DNA from: Gemmataceae bacterium
GTDB taxonomy: Bacteria > Planctomycetota > Planctomycetia > Gemmatales > Gemmataceae
NCBI GenBank assembly: GCA_019636445.1
Contig: JAHBXO010000017.1
Span: 50,266 to 114,265 of the forward strand
Direction of reading: 5' to 3'
DNA: 64,000 bases
Shown: in pieces, positions 1 through 8,523 of the stretch
How the letters are laid out: each line of letters starts with the position of its first letter
How positions within the stretch are numbered: position 1 is the first letter of the stretch
The notes under the pieces: generated by a model
What the model was told of the DNA's origin: nothing
Database searches by the model: none
What the model saw: only the letters and a program-made list of their open reading frames with translations
Made by a program: the position numbers and the translations under genes

Positions 1-674
1 CGCACGGATACGCCGGAGTCCGATCGGTTCGCGGATTGAGCCTTGCTCGCGCGCTGCGTGGTGGCCTTGGCGACCGTGCTGAAGACTTCGCCACCCACGT
101 GCGGGAAGCCGGTATCCGTACGAACGTGGTCGATCACGTCCGCGAGAGTCTGGCGGCCGAAATAGGGCATTTGGACGACGTGGTAGGGGCCTTTCCGAAA
201 GGCGTTTTGAATCGGCACGATGTTCGTGTGCTGCAGACGTGCCAGTCGGAACTGTTCGTTGTTCGCCTTCAGCGTGATCTTCAACACGACCCAACGATTG
301 GCGAGGCGGTGTTCGCGAGCGAGAAACACCCGGCCGAAGGCGCCGCGGCCCAACTCATCGATCAGCTCGAAGCCGTAGAACTCGTCGCCAGGTTTGGGAA
401 AGGGATCGGACGAAACGAGATCGTCGGATCCCTCGCGAAAGATGTTGACATCCGACTGCACGGTACCGAGGACGGCCACGGGCGGCGGAGTCCGCGTCAG
501 ATCCGTCGACAGTTCGTACGGAGACGCGGGAAAGATCGGTGATACGGCGGTCGGTTGCATGGCGATTCGAACGGTCTCAAACCACGGTAGGGCACGTGTG
601 GCGTCGTCGTCCGGGACGTGCGCGGGGCGATAGTCGGGGGTGGCCCGGTGCCTATGAGCGGGTATCGTGAACAT
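1..674 (-). CDS. Ser/Thr protein kinase, N-terminal part (runs off window start)
   Basis: This is the N-terminal 224 codons of a bacterial Hanks-type Ser/Thr kinase, read on the minus strand and cut by the window edge. A roughly 95-residue leader with many Pro, Thr and Asp precedes the kinase fold, which opens with FYGFELIDELGRGAFGRVFL. The glycine loop GRGAFGRV lies near residues 108-115 and the VAIK-type lysine (WVVLKIT) near residue 131. The stretch LQHTNIVPI matches the alpha-C/beta-4 region of PknB-like kinases. The start chosen is the ATG at 674, giving MFTIPAHRHR; a later ATG (MQPTAV) is possible. Catalytic HRD and DFG motifs would lie outside the window, so activity cannot be judged. 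Such kinases with long leaders are very numerous in planctomycetes. Confidence 0.85.
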   Translation of the reverse strand, partial: MFTIPAHRHRATPDYRPAHVPDDDATRALPWFETVRIAMQPTAVSPIFPASPYELSTDLTRTPPPVAVLGTVQSDVNIFREGSDDLVSSDPFPKPGDEFYGFELIDELGRGAFGRVFLAREHRLANRWVVLKITLKANNEQFRLARLQHTNIVPIQNAFRKGPYHVVQMPYFGRQTLADVIDHVRTDTGFPHVGGEVFSTVAKATTQRASKAQSANRSDSGVSV

Positions 675-893
675 GGCACGGTCCGCAACGATTGCAAAGG
701 ATTTGAGGGATATTTCGCCTTCGGAACTAAGCCTTGGCGAGTTGATTCGTCTGCTGGCTCAACGTGTTAACTTCCCCTTTCGATCGATGGGGCATCCATG
801 GAAAATCTCCTTGCTCTTCCGAGGTGAAACCTTGCGAACCGGAGCAAGAACTGGGAGAATTACCACAGAGCCGCTACTCTTTCGGTTGCATCC

Positions 894-3068
894 ATGTTCG
901 ACCTGCGTCTTGGGATCGTGTTTGTCCTACTCCTTTCTTCGAATCTTGTCGCGGCCGAGCCGGATGCGGTCGATTTCTCTCGCGACATTCGTCCGATCCT
1001 CTCGAACCATTGCTTCAAGTGTCACGGACCGGCGACTCAGAAGGCGAAATTGCGACTCGACCTTCGGGATGCGGCGACGAAGAACGACGCAATCGTTCCT
1101 GGCAAGCCGCTGGACAGCGAAATCATCGCACGCATCGTCGCGAAGGACGACTCCCGGATGCCCCCGCCGGAAGTTGGCGAGGGACTTAAGCCGGAGCAGA
1201 TTGAAAAACTCAAGAAATGGATCGCCTCAGGCGCGGAATACACGCCGCATTGGGCCTTCGTTCCGCCGCTAAGGAAAGATCCGCCCGCAAACGGTCTTGG
1301 CGCGATCGACCATTACATCTGGCAACGCCTCGATCGAATGAAACTGGCCCCGTCTCCGGAGGCCGATCGGCCGACCTTGATCCGCCGGGTTTCGCTTGAC
1401 CTGACGGGCCTGCTACCCTCTCCGGCCGAGGTCGACGATTTTGTTCGCGATCCCGCGCCGGACGCTTACGAGAAGCTCGTCGACCGGTTGCTCGCGTCCC
1501 CGCACTACGGCGAACGCCAGGCCCGCCACTGGCTCGACCTCGCCCGCTACGCCGACAGCAACGGATACACCATCGACGGTGCCCGCATAATCTGGCCCTG
1601 GCGCGACTGGGTCGTGAAGGCTTTGAATGCAGACATGCCGTTCAGCCAATTCACGATCGAACAACTCGCGGGCGACCTGCTGCCGAATCCGACGCTCGAG
1701 CAGCGGATCGCCACGGGTTTTCACCGCAACACTTCCTTCAACGAAGAGGGCGGTACCGACGCCGAGCAGTTTCGTGTCGAGCGCATCGTCGATCGGACGA
1801 ACACCACCGCCGCCGTCTGGCTGGGCCTTACGATGGGGTGCGCTCAATGCCACGATCACAAGTACGACCCAGTTTCTCAGAAGGACTACTTCCGACTCTA
1901 TGCGTATTTCAACAACTGCGACGAACCAACCGTGACGATCGGCGGCTCGCCGGACCTGGAGAAGAAGATCGCCGAGTTGCAGGCGAAGATCGCCCAATTG
2001 CAGAAGGTGGGCGACCAACCCGGTGTGGACAAGACGAAGGCGGAGATCAAGAAGGTCCAGGGGAAGATTCCGTCGTCGTTGGTTTTGAAAGAGCGTGCCA
2101 AGCCGCGGGAGTCTTACGTTCAGATCCGCGGCGACTTTCTTCGGAAGGGCGATGTTGTTTCGCCGGGTACGCCGTCGGCGTTGCCATCGGAGAAGGGGCA
2201 AACCCGGCTGGACTTGGCGAAATGGCTGGTCTCGCGCCGAAATCCTCTGACCGCACGCGTGGTCGTCAACCGATACTGGCAGCAATTCTTCGGCCGCGGA
2301 CTGGTCGAGACAGAAAACGACTTCGGCATGCAGGGCAGTCTGCCAACCCATCCCGAATTACTGGACTGGCTGGCGGTCGAATTCATGGAGCCGAATGCCG
2401 GCACGCCTTGGTCCTCGAAACGCCTCCACAAATTGATTGTCATGTCCGGGACCTACCGCCAGGCCTCGCATGGCCGTAAGGACACGGACGCGCAAGATCC
2501 CCGCAATCTCTACCTCTCGCGGCAATCCCGTCTCCGGCTGGAAGCGGAAGGGATTCGCGACGCGGCTCTCACGGCCAGCGGGCTGCTCTCGCGCAAGATC
2601 GGTGGTGCGCCGGTCTATCCGCCCCAGCCAACGGAGGTCTTCAGCTTCACCCAAAGCAAGCACCCATGGCCCGAAAGCAAGGGCGAGGACCGCTACCGGC
2701 GCGGGCTGTACACGTATATCTGGCGGCAGAGCCAGCATCCATTGCTCACCACCTTCGATGGCGCGGACGCCCAGACGGCCTGCACGAAGCGGAACCGAAG
2801 CAACACGCCGCTCCAGGCGCTGCACCTGGCGAATGATCCGGCCTTCGTGGAGTTCGCGGATGGTCTCGGGAAGCGAATCGTCAAGGAAGGTCCCGCGGAT
2901 GACGCGGGACGTGTCCGGACGGCTTATCGGATTTGCTTTGGTCGAGAACCGAACGACGCCGAACGCGAGCGCGTCTTGCAATACGCGATGAGCCTGCCGG
3001 AGTCGGATCGCTGGAACGCGGTTGGTCGAGTCCTGTTAAACCTCGACGAATTCATCACGAGGGAATGA
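894..3068 (+). CDS. PSD1 / DUF1549 / DUF1553 cytochrome-type secreted protein
   Basis: A planctomycete-type secreted protein of 724 residues. A signal peptide (residues 1-21, hydrophobic VFVLLLSSNLVAA) is followed by a PSCyt1 haem-c-like domain with one CFKCHG motif near residue 42. The DUF1549 domain begins at DHYIWQRLDRM, and a second CAQCHDHKYDP motif lies near residue 317. A short coiled-coil insert (LEKKIAELQAKIAQLQ) is followed by the DUF1553 domain, from RGDFLRKGDVVSPG to the end. Family members are often 800-1000 residues, so this one is compact between its two large domains. The stop overlaps the start of the DUF1501 gene (ATGA), the usual partner. The biochemical role is unknown; a link to sulfatase or polysaccharide breakdown is often suggested for the family but nothing here shows it. 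Confidence 0.9.
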   Translation: MFDLRLGIVFVLLLSSNLVAAEPDAVDFSRDIRPILSNHCFKCHGPATQKAKLRLDLRDAATKNDAIVPGKPLDSEIIARIVAKDDSRMPPPEVGEGLKPEQIEKLKKWIASGAEYTPHWAFVPPLRKDPPANGLGAIDHYIWQRLDRMKLAPSPEADRPTLIRRVSLDLTGLLPSPAEVDDFVRDPAPDAYEKLVDRLLASPHYGERQARHWLDLARYADSNGYTIDGARIIWPWRDWVVKALNADMPFSQFTIEQLAGDLLPNPTLEQRIATGFHRNTSFNEEGGTDAEQFRVERIVDRTNTTAAVWLGLTMGCAQCHDHKYDPVSQKDYFRLYAYFNNCDEPTVTIGGSPDLEKKIAELQAKIAQLQKVGDQPGVDKTKAEIKKVQGKIPSSLVLKERAKPRESYVQIRGDFLRKGDVVSPGTPSALPSEKGQTRLDLAKWLVSRRNPLTARVVVNRYWQQFFGRGLVETENDFGMQGSLPTHPELLDWLAVEFMEPNAGTPWSSKRLHKLIVMSGTYRQASHGRKDTDAQDPRNLYLSRQSRLRLEAEGIRDAALTASGLLSRKIGGAPVYPPQPTEVFSFTQSKHPWPESKGEDRYRRGLYTYIWRQSQHPLLTTFDGADAQTACTKRNRSNTPLQALHLANDPAFVEFADGLGKRIVKEGPADDAGRVRTAYRICFGREPNDAERERVLQYAMSLPESDRWNAVGRVLLNLDEFITRE

Positions 3069-4486
3069 TTGTGGATCGGCAAGCGAATACCCGCCGCGAG
3101 TTCTTGAATTCGGCCGGCGTCGGCGTGGGTACGATGGCGCTCGCTTCCTTGCTCGAACGCGACGCGATGGCGGCCCCGGCGCGCAAGGACCCGCTGGCAC
3201 CGCGAAAACCGCACTTCCCCGCCAAGGCGAAGGCTGTCATCTTTCTCTTCATGGCGGGCGGGCCGTCCAATCTCGAGTTGTTCGATCCGAAACCGGAGTT
3301 GAACAAGCTCAGCGGCCAGAAAGTGCCCGAAGCGTTCACCAAGGGCAAGCGATTCGCGTTCATCAAGGGGGACGCCAAGCTTCTGGGGACGGTTCGCAAA
3401 TTCGGTCGGTACGGCCAGTGCGGAATGGATCTCAGCGAACTCCTCCCGCATCACCGCGACATCGTCGACGACGTTTGCTGGCTCCGGGGCATGAAGACCG
3501 ACGTCTTCAATCACGGGCCCGCCAAGGTCTTTCTGAGTACCGGTTCGCCGCAGTTCGGCCGACCGGGCATGGGGGCCTGGGTGACTTACGGCCTCGGGTC
3601 CGAAGCCGACAACCTTCCCGGTTATGTCGTGCTGCAATCGGGCCCGCGCGGCCCGCGCGGCGGGGCCGCGATCTGGTCGAACGGCTTCCTCCCCAGCACC
3701 TATCAGGGCGTTCCGTTCCTCAAGGGCGAAAACCCGATCCTCGACCTCGCCTCGCCGCCCGGAGTCGATCGCAAGAAACAAGGGGACTTCATCGAAGCCG
3801 TCGGCGACCTCAACAAACTCCGTCATGCCGCCGTGCGCGATCCGGAAATCGAGACGCGCATCGCGTCGTACGAGATGGCGTTCCGCATGCAGGCGGCCGC
3901 GCCCGAGTTGATGAATTTGAAGTCCGAAACCAAGGAAACCCTCGCGCTCTATGGTGCCGATCCAGCCAAGAGCAGCTTCGCGAACAACTGCCTGCTCGCC
4001 CGCCGCCTTGTCGAACGGGGAACGCGCTTCGTCCACCTGATTCACACCGACTGGGATCACCACGGCGGCAGCATCGACCTCGGCAAGACCCTCGACAACA
4101 TCTGCAAGGAGGTCGACCAGCCCTGTGCCGCGCTGGTGAAAGATTTGAAGCGCAGCGGATTGCTCGACAACACGCTGGTCATTTGGGGGGGCGAATTCGG
4201 CCGGACGCCGATGGGGGAAACCCGCGAAACGATCGGCCGCGACCACCACATCGACAACTACACGATGTGGATGGCCGGTGCCGGCGTGAAGCGCGGCCAC
4301 CTGCACGGGAAATCCGACGAAATCGGCTATAACGTGGTGGAGAATCAGGTCCACGTTCACGATTTGCAGGCGACGATCCTGCACCAACTCGGCTTGGATC
4401 ACACCAAACTGACCTACCGATTCCAGGGCCGCGACTACAGGCTCACCGACGTGCACGGGAATGTCGTCAAGGAAATCCTAGCCTGA
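3065..4486 (+). CDS. DUF1501 domain protein, Tat-exported
   Basis: A 473-residue DUF1501 protein. I start it at the ATG at 3065, which overlaps the previous stop as ATGA, rather than at an upstream in-frame ATG inside the PSD1 gene. The N-terminus has a twin-arginine signal (NTRREFLNSAGVGVGTMALA), so export in folded form is likely. The body carries the alkaline-phosphatase-like features of the family: FLFMAGGPSNLELFDPKP, HIHTDWDHHGG-type metal-ligand residues (LIHTDWDHHGG) and WGGEFGRTP, then GRDHH. These residues resemble the metal site of the sulfatase/phosphatase superfamily, but no substrate is known. Coupling to the PSD1 gene is the standard arrangement and implies that the two proteins work together outside the cytoplasm. 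Confidence 0.9.
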   Translation: MIVDRQANTRREFLNSAGVGVGTMALASLLERDAMAAPARKDPLAPRKPHFPAKAKAVIFLFMAGGPSNLELFDPKPELNKLSGQKVPEAFTKGKRFAFIKGDAKLLGTVRKFGRYGQCGMDLSELLPHHRDIVDDVCWLRGMKTDVFNHGPAKVFLSTGSPQFGRPGMGAWVTYGLGSEADNLPGYVVLQSGPRGPRGGAAIWSNGFLPSTYQGVPFLKGENPILDLASPPGVDRKKQGDFIEAVGDLNKLRHAAVRDPEIETRIASYEMAFRMQAAAPELMNLKSETKETLALYGADPAKSSFANNCLLARRLVERGTRFVHLIHTDWDHHGGSIDLGKTLDNICKEVDQPCAALVKDLKRSGLLDNTLVIWGGEFGRTPMGETRETIGRDHHIDNYTMWMAGAGVKRGHLHGKSDEIGYNVVENQVHVHDLQATILHQLGLDHTKLTYRFQGRDYRLTDVHGNVVKEILA

Positions 4487-4492
4487 GCGAGC

Positions 4493-4524
4493 TTCCGACC
4501 GAAAATGGACCCGTTCGGTCGGAA
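4493..4524. terminator. Hairpin between convergent genes
   Basis: A perfect 11-bp inverted repeat (TTCCGACCGAA / TTCGGTCGGAA) with a 10-nt loop sits 7 nt after the DUF1501 stop and 14 nt from the stop of the convergent TPR gene. There is no T-tract, so it may stabilise mRNA ends or work with Rho in both directions. Confidence 0.65.
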
Positions 4525-4537
4525 CCGTTGATCCCCA

Positions 4538-6172
4538 TCACTCCGCGGCTTTCGCGGCCACCGAGGACGTCGGTAGCTTCAGCGCCTTGGTCGCGAAGTC
4601 GGCCTTCAGCGCCTCGAAGTGGCGGGATTCGGCCCGTGCCCAGCACCGACGCGCGACCTTAAGATAGCGTTCGGCTTCTTCCGTGCGGCCGAGCCGTTCG
4701 CACAGCGCCCACAAACCGAGCGCGCCGCGGACGCTGCCGGCATCGTGCGCGAGGGCTTCCTGGAACGCTTCTTCCGCTTCAGCCGCGATGCCGCCTTCCA
4801 ACGCGGCGATGCCCCACACTTCCATGTAGTAGGCCCCGGCTCCCCACGCGTGGTGCTGATAGTCGTCCTTGGTTTTGTCGATCGTGCGGCGCAGGAGTTT
4901 CACGCCCGCCTCGCCGTTGCCGGTCTGACATTCATAGCGGCCCTGGATCTCCCAAAGCCTCAACTCCCGGATCCGATCGTTCCGTTTCGACTGGTTCGTT
5001 TGCTTGAGAATGTCCAGTTCGGCTTTCGCCCGCTCCGGCTGACCCCGCTCCAGGGCGATGATGGCCATGTAATACGCCCGCGTCACCTTGTCGGTCTTGG
5101 ACATGTCATTCACAATTTTTTCGGCATCGGACCAGTTCTTCTCCGCAACGGCCTGGCGGAACCATTCCGGTCGGAAGAAGTACTTGTAGGCTTCCGATTC
5201 CTTCCGCAGCGCCGTCGCTTCGGCGAAGCGGCCATCGTGAACCAGACTGCGCGTGAGCGTCTCGGCGTGGTGGCGGAACTGGTGGTCCTCGTCGGGCTTT
5301 ACGCCGAGCGTCTTGTGGTATTCCTTTTCGAGTTCGTAGGCGCGGGCCGACCAGTCGGTGGTCTTCTGCCATTTGCCGACACGCATGCCGAGGTGAGCCT
5401 GCATATGGAATGCATGGGGGAGTTTCGGCGACGATGCGATGTAGGCTTCGGCGTGGGGCCAGCCGAGCGCCGGGCGGCGGACGTTCTCGAACGCGTGGAC
5501 CAGTTCGTGATTCGCCCCGGGGTGCAACGGGTTGACGCGAAGGAGGGCCTTGTACATTGCGATGGGGCCGAACTGCCCTTCGGCGAGCTGGGCCTTGGCG
5601 AACCAGCCTTCTTCGTCATCCTCGTAGAGAGACAGCAACTCGTCGAGTGTCTGGTTGGCTCGCTTCTTGCGGTCTTCGGGTTTCACGTCCGGCCAGAGTC
5701 CGCGTTCCTGCAGTCGGGCCTGGATGAGCAGGCTTTCCCGATGGCTGGCCTTCCCCATTAGTTTCTGCGCCTGGGCCAGGGCGAAGTCGTGCGGGGCCTT
5801 GGAGAATTGATCGGGTAGCTTTGGCTGGAGTGCGCCGCCGAGGATGGCGAGCAGACCATCGGGTTTCGGGGTCTTGGTTTTGCCCCATTTTTCGAGGGAT
5901 CGGTGCAAACCCAGCCACGCCATGGCACAATCGGGGTCGTGCCTCAAGGCCGTTTCGAAGCTGCGGGCGGCTTCCATCCAGACGTACGAGTAGTAGTACC
6001 CGAACGCTTCATCACAGAATTTCTGGCATTCGTCCGAGGTGGTGCTGACCCGGTAATGGTATTTGCAAAGGTCGGGCACATGGACCGATGTCGGCAATCC
6101 GGTGATCGGCAGCTTCGGACGATCGGTCGGAGCGGCGGCGAGCGCGGCGAGGACAGTGAGCGTCGAAAACAT
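4538..6172 (-). CDS. Secreted TPR-repeat protein
   Basis: A 544-residue protein with a short N-terminal signal-like segment (MFSTLTVLAALAAAPTDRP) and at least five degenerate TPR units. The clearest are around FGYYYSYVWMEAARSFETAL, ALERGQPERAKAELDIL, and the C-terminal pair EAEEAFQEALAHDAGSVRGA and LGRTEEAERYLKVAR. Several segments (CMAWLGLHRSLEKWGK, HAFHMQAHLGMRVGKW) resemble the long TPR proteins of planctomycetes and acidobacteria whose function is unknown. No catalytic motif is visible. It is convergent with the DUF1501 gene and monocistronic as far as the sequence shows. Location is probably periplasmic; a protein-protein scaffold role is an inference from the repeats only. Confidence 0.8.
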   Translation of the reverse strand: MFSTLTVLAALAAAPTDRPKLPITGLPTSVHVPDLCKYHYRVSTTSDECQKFCDEAFGYYYSYVWMEAARSFETALRHDPDCAMAWLGLHRSLEKWGKTKTPKPDGLLAILGGALQPKLPDQFSKAPHDFALAQAQKLMGKASHRESLLIQARLQERGLWPDVKPEDRKKRANQTLDELLSLYEDDEEGWFAKAQLAEGQFGPIAMYKALLRVNPLHPGANHELVHAFENVRRPALGWPHAEAYIASSPKLPHAFHMQAHLGMRVGKWQKTTDWSARAYELEKEYHKTLGVKPDEDHQFRHHAETLTRSLVHDGRFAEATALRKESEAYKYFFRPEWFRQAVAEKNWSDAEKIVNDMSKTDKVTRAYYMAIIALERGQPERAKAELDILKQTNQSKRNDRIRELRLWEIQGRYECQTGNGEAGVKLLRRTIDKTKDDYQHHAWGAGAYYMEVWGIAALEGGIAAEAEEAFQEALAHDAGSVRGALGLWALCERLGRTEEAERYLKVARRCWARAESRHFEALKADFATKALKLPTSSVAAKAAE

Positions 6173-6328
6173 GCGTGTGCCTTCGGTGAGTCGGCGGCGG
6201 GATAGAACAAAGTTTACTGGTCGAGTCAGGGTTCAGGAAGCGGCATTTCGCAATTAATGCGTGATGGTTCGCGAAAGAGCGATCAAATCTCCCGTGTATC
6301 ACCGTTCATACCAGGGCGGGACCCATCC

Positions 6329-6709
6329 ATGACCGTGCCGAATCCCGTTGAGAACCGCTCGAAACTCGACTCCAGCACGTTCCAGGAACTGGCGAGATTG
6401 CTCATGCGCCATACTTCGATCAAGCATGGTCTCGACTGGATACTTTCGCTCTCGCCGCCGGGGCGTCCGGTCGATGTCGTGGCGCAGGACGAATTCAGCC
6501 ACGACGTTCTCTTCGAACTCCCGCCCGATCTTTGGCTGGTCTATTCGTGTACCTGATTCGGTGTCGTGACGGCGGTCGCCGTCTGGGATCACCGGCCCAC
6601 GCCGGACGAGCTTTTGGATGCCTGCTTCTCGCGCGGTTGGAAGCCGGAAGCGACCGCGATGAAGTCCGGCCCCGCGATCCTCGGACATGCCGCCTGCCGG
6701 GTACGATAG
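6329..6709 (+). pseudogene. Small gene of unknown function interrupted by an in-frame TGA
   Basis: An open frame starts at the ATG at 6329 (MTVPNPVENRSKLDSSTF) and reaches a TGA at 6554-6556 after 75 residues ending LPPDLWLVYSCT. The same frame then continues without any stop for 50 more codons (FGVVTAVAVWDHRPTPDELL to GHAACRVR) up to the TAG at 6707. The two halves share codon use and read as one soluble protein of about 126 residues. Two readings are possible: one gene broken by a nonsense change, or a 75-residue protein followed by a separate reading frame with a GTG start at 6566. No family was recognised. Neighbours are a divergent TPR gene and a downstream ABC-2 permease, neither of which suggests a job. 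Confidence 0.5.
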
Positions 6710-6741
6710 AAGTCGTCGAGCGCTTTCGCTAAACCGAACGG

Positions 6742-7728
6742 ATGGATTCGCCCTCGCATGCACGTGCGTTCTTCGCCCTTGTTCGCCTTACGTTTCTGCG
6801 ACACTGGCGCGTTCGAGCTTTGGCCTGGGCGACCTTCGGCCTCGTCGCGCTGACGACTCTGGCCATCGCCATCTACACGCACGGCCCCGTCGGCTGGCGC
6901 ATTGAAAATCGTCGCGTCTTTGTTTCCGACCTGTATTCGGGCGGCGGCGTCTGGCTGACTTACGAAGAGTATGCCCTCAAACGGCTGCCGGTCTACATCC
7001 AGTTCCCGGGTCCGCCGAACGCGTTCGGTGTAAAATCCGCTGCCTTAGGGGCCGAGGGCTGGCTGATGCTCAGCAACGACTCCGATGCTAGGAAATTCCG
7101 CGACGACTACGCCTTTCTCCGCTTCTCCCGATGGGTGGTCTTCGGCTTGTTCCTCGCCTTCGCGATGCCGTTGTTCAATCTGGCTTACGCATCCGGTGCG
7201 CTGGGCGTGGAGTATGAGGGCCGTACGCTGTTGTGGCTCGCGACGCGCCCGATGCCCCGCGGCAGCATCTTCCTGGCCAAGTTTCTCGGGGTCCTCCCGT
7301 GGTGTCTGGCCGTCTCTCTGGCTGGTTTTGCCGCGGTCTGCTTCGCCGGGGGCGAGTTGGGGGCGGTGGCCTTTCGAGTCTACTGGCCGGCCGTCGCGGC
7401 GGGAACGGTTGGACTCGCGGCCCTCTTTCACCTCATCGGGGCGATCTTCCGTCGTCCGGCGGTCGTCGGCCTCGTCTACGTTTTCTTCTTCGAGACGCTC
7501 GTGGCGAACCTGCCCGGCAGCTTGAAGCGGCTCAGCCTCAACTACTATGTACGCTCGCTCATGTACGACGGCGCATCGTCCATCGCGTTCGTACCCACCG
7601 AGACCCTCGATGTCTACGAACCGGTGAGCGCGCCGACGGCGTGGATCGTGTTACTGGCGGCGTCGGTGGCGCTGACGTTGTTCGGGATGTGGTTGTTCGC
7701 GCGGCAGGAGCCGCGCGAAGAACTGTAG
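6742..7728 (+). CDS. ABC-2 type transporter permease
   Basis: A 328-residue integral membrane protein. A cytoplasmic N-terminus (FALVRLTFLRHWRVRALAW) leads into a first membrane segment near residues 25-46, followed by a periplasmic loop of about 85 residues. Further segments lie at VVFGLFLAFAMPLFNLAY, LGVLPWCLAVSLAGFAAVCF, VAAGTVGLAALFHLIGAIF, VVGLVYVFFFETLVANLPG and, near the C-terminus, WIVLLAASVALTLFGMWLF. The order and the motif LGVEYEGRTLLWLATRPMPRG fit the ABC-2 permease family, which pairs with a separate ATPase for export or for membrane reorganisation. No ATPase gene is adjacent; the nearest upstream gene is unrelated. It converges on the DUF1080 gene with one base between stops. 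Substrate unknown. Confidence 0.8.
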   Translation: MDSPSHARAFFALVRLTFLRHWRVRALAWATFGLVALTTLAIAIYTHGPVGWRIENRRVFVSDLYSGGGVWLTYEEYALKRLPVYIQFPGPPNAFGVKSAALGAEGWLMLSNDSDARKFRDDYAFLRFSRWVVFGLFLAFAMPLFNLAYASGALGVEYEGRTLLWLATRPMPRGSIFLAKFLGVLPWCLAVSLAGFAAVCFAGGELGAVAFRVYWPAVAAGTVGLAALFHLIGAIFRRPAVVGLVYVFFFETLVANLPGSLKRLSLNYYVRSLMYDGASSIAFVPTETLDVYEPVSAPTAWIVLLAASVALTLFGMWLFARQEPREEL

Positions 7729-7729
7729 A

Positions 7730-8500
7730 TTACTTCTTCAATTCCTTCACGCGGATGTTGCGGTATCGCACGAACTGCTTCGTGTAATCGCCGCCGCCGT
7801 GGACCTGCAGCGCGATGCCGCCCGTATCGGCCAGGCGTTTCTCGGTGTCGGTGTACTCCGTGAACTTCACGCCCTTGATCCATGTGGTGATGGTCGGCGG
7901 ATTCCCGACGATGCGGGCGCGGAGTTCGTTCCACTCGCCGTGCTTCCAGAACGTCTTCCACTGTTCGGGCGTGACGGGGCACTTGAAGCCGGCGTCTGAC
8001 TGCTTGCTCGGGACGACGATTTCGTTCACATCCTTGCCGAAGTCGAAGTTGCGGACGTGGGGCTTGCCGCCGATCCCCTCGCCGTACAGCCCCATGAGAT
8101 TCCCGCCCTTGTGGTAGTCGATCATGGCCTGATAGCACTTGCCGGTGTCGGTACTGCGGAGGAACAGGCCGCTGTCGGGGCCGTCGTCGTTCTTCATTTC
8201 GAGGACGACCTCGAAGTCGCCGTATTGCTTCTCGGTGATGACGATGCCGCCGTTGCCGGGCACGTCCTGGCTACCGACGATCGCGCCGTCCTCGACGACC
8301 CATTTGCCGCCGGACTGGTTTTTGCTCGTTCGGCTGTGGCCGGTCTTCGCGGAGACCGTCCAGCCCTTCAGGTCCTTGCCGTTGAAGATCGTCTCGAAAC
8401 CCTCGTTCGAGAATGTTTCGGGCTTGGGCAGATCGGCGGCCGGAAGGATCGCGACGACGGCCACGAGGCCGAGAAGACCGAGGGAAAGCGAGCGCTTCAT
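7730..8500 (-). CDS. DUF1080 (3-keto-disaccharide hydrolase-like) secreted protein
   Basis: A 256-residue secreted protein. The signal peptide (MKRSLSLGLLGLVAVVAILP) is followed by one DUF1080 domain that starts at EGFETIFNGKDLKGW and shows the family pattern GKWVVEDGAIVGSQD, GDFEVVLEMKNDDGPDSGLF, YQAMIDYHKGG and, near the end, DTGGIALQVHGGGDYTKQF. The fold is a concanavalin-like sandwich. Some relatives hydrolyse 3-keto-glycosides; most planctomycete members are uncharacterised, so the activity is an inference. The start is the ATG at 8500, where the signal peptide begins, rather than the longer open frame that reaches into the zinc-ribbon gene. It lies 23 nt downstream of that gene and is probably co-transcribed with it. 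Confidence 0.85.
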   Translation of the reverse strand: MKRSLSLGLLGLVAVVAILPAADLPKPETFSNEGFETIFNGKDLKGWTVSAKTGHSRTSKNQSGGKWVVEDGAIVGSQDVPGNGGIVITEKQYGDFEVVLEMKNDDGPDSGLFLRSTDTGKCYQAMIDYHKGGNLMGLYGEGIGGKPHVRNFDFGKDVNEIVVPSKQSDAGFKCPVTPEQWKTFWKHGEWNELRARIVGNPPTITTWIKGVKFTEYTDTEKRLADTGGIALQVHGGGDYTKQFVRYRNIRVKELKK

Positions 8501-8523
8501 GTGAGTGACCAGTTGGGGAGGGA

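Noticed and set aside
2933..3064. DUF1501 start 44 codons upstream inside the PSD1 gene
   Set aside because: The extension is Arg-rich antisense-like sequence and would displace the Tat signal; ATGA coupling supports 3065.
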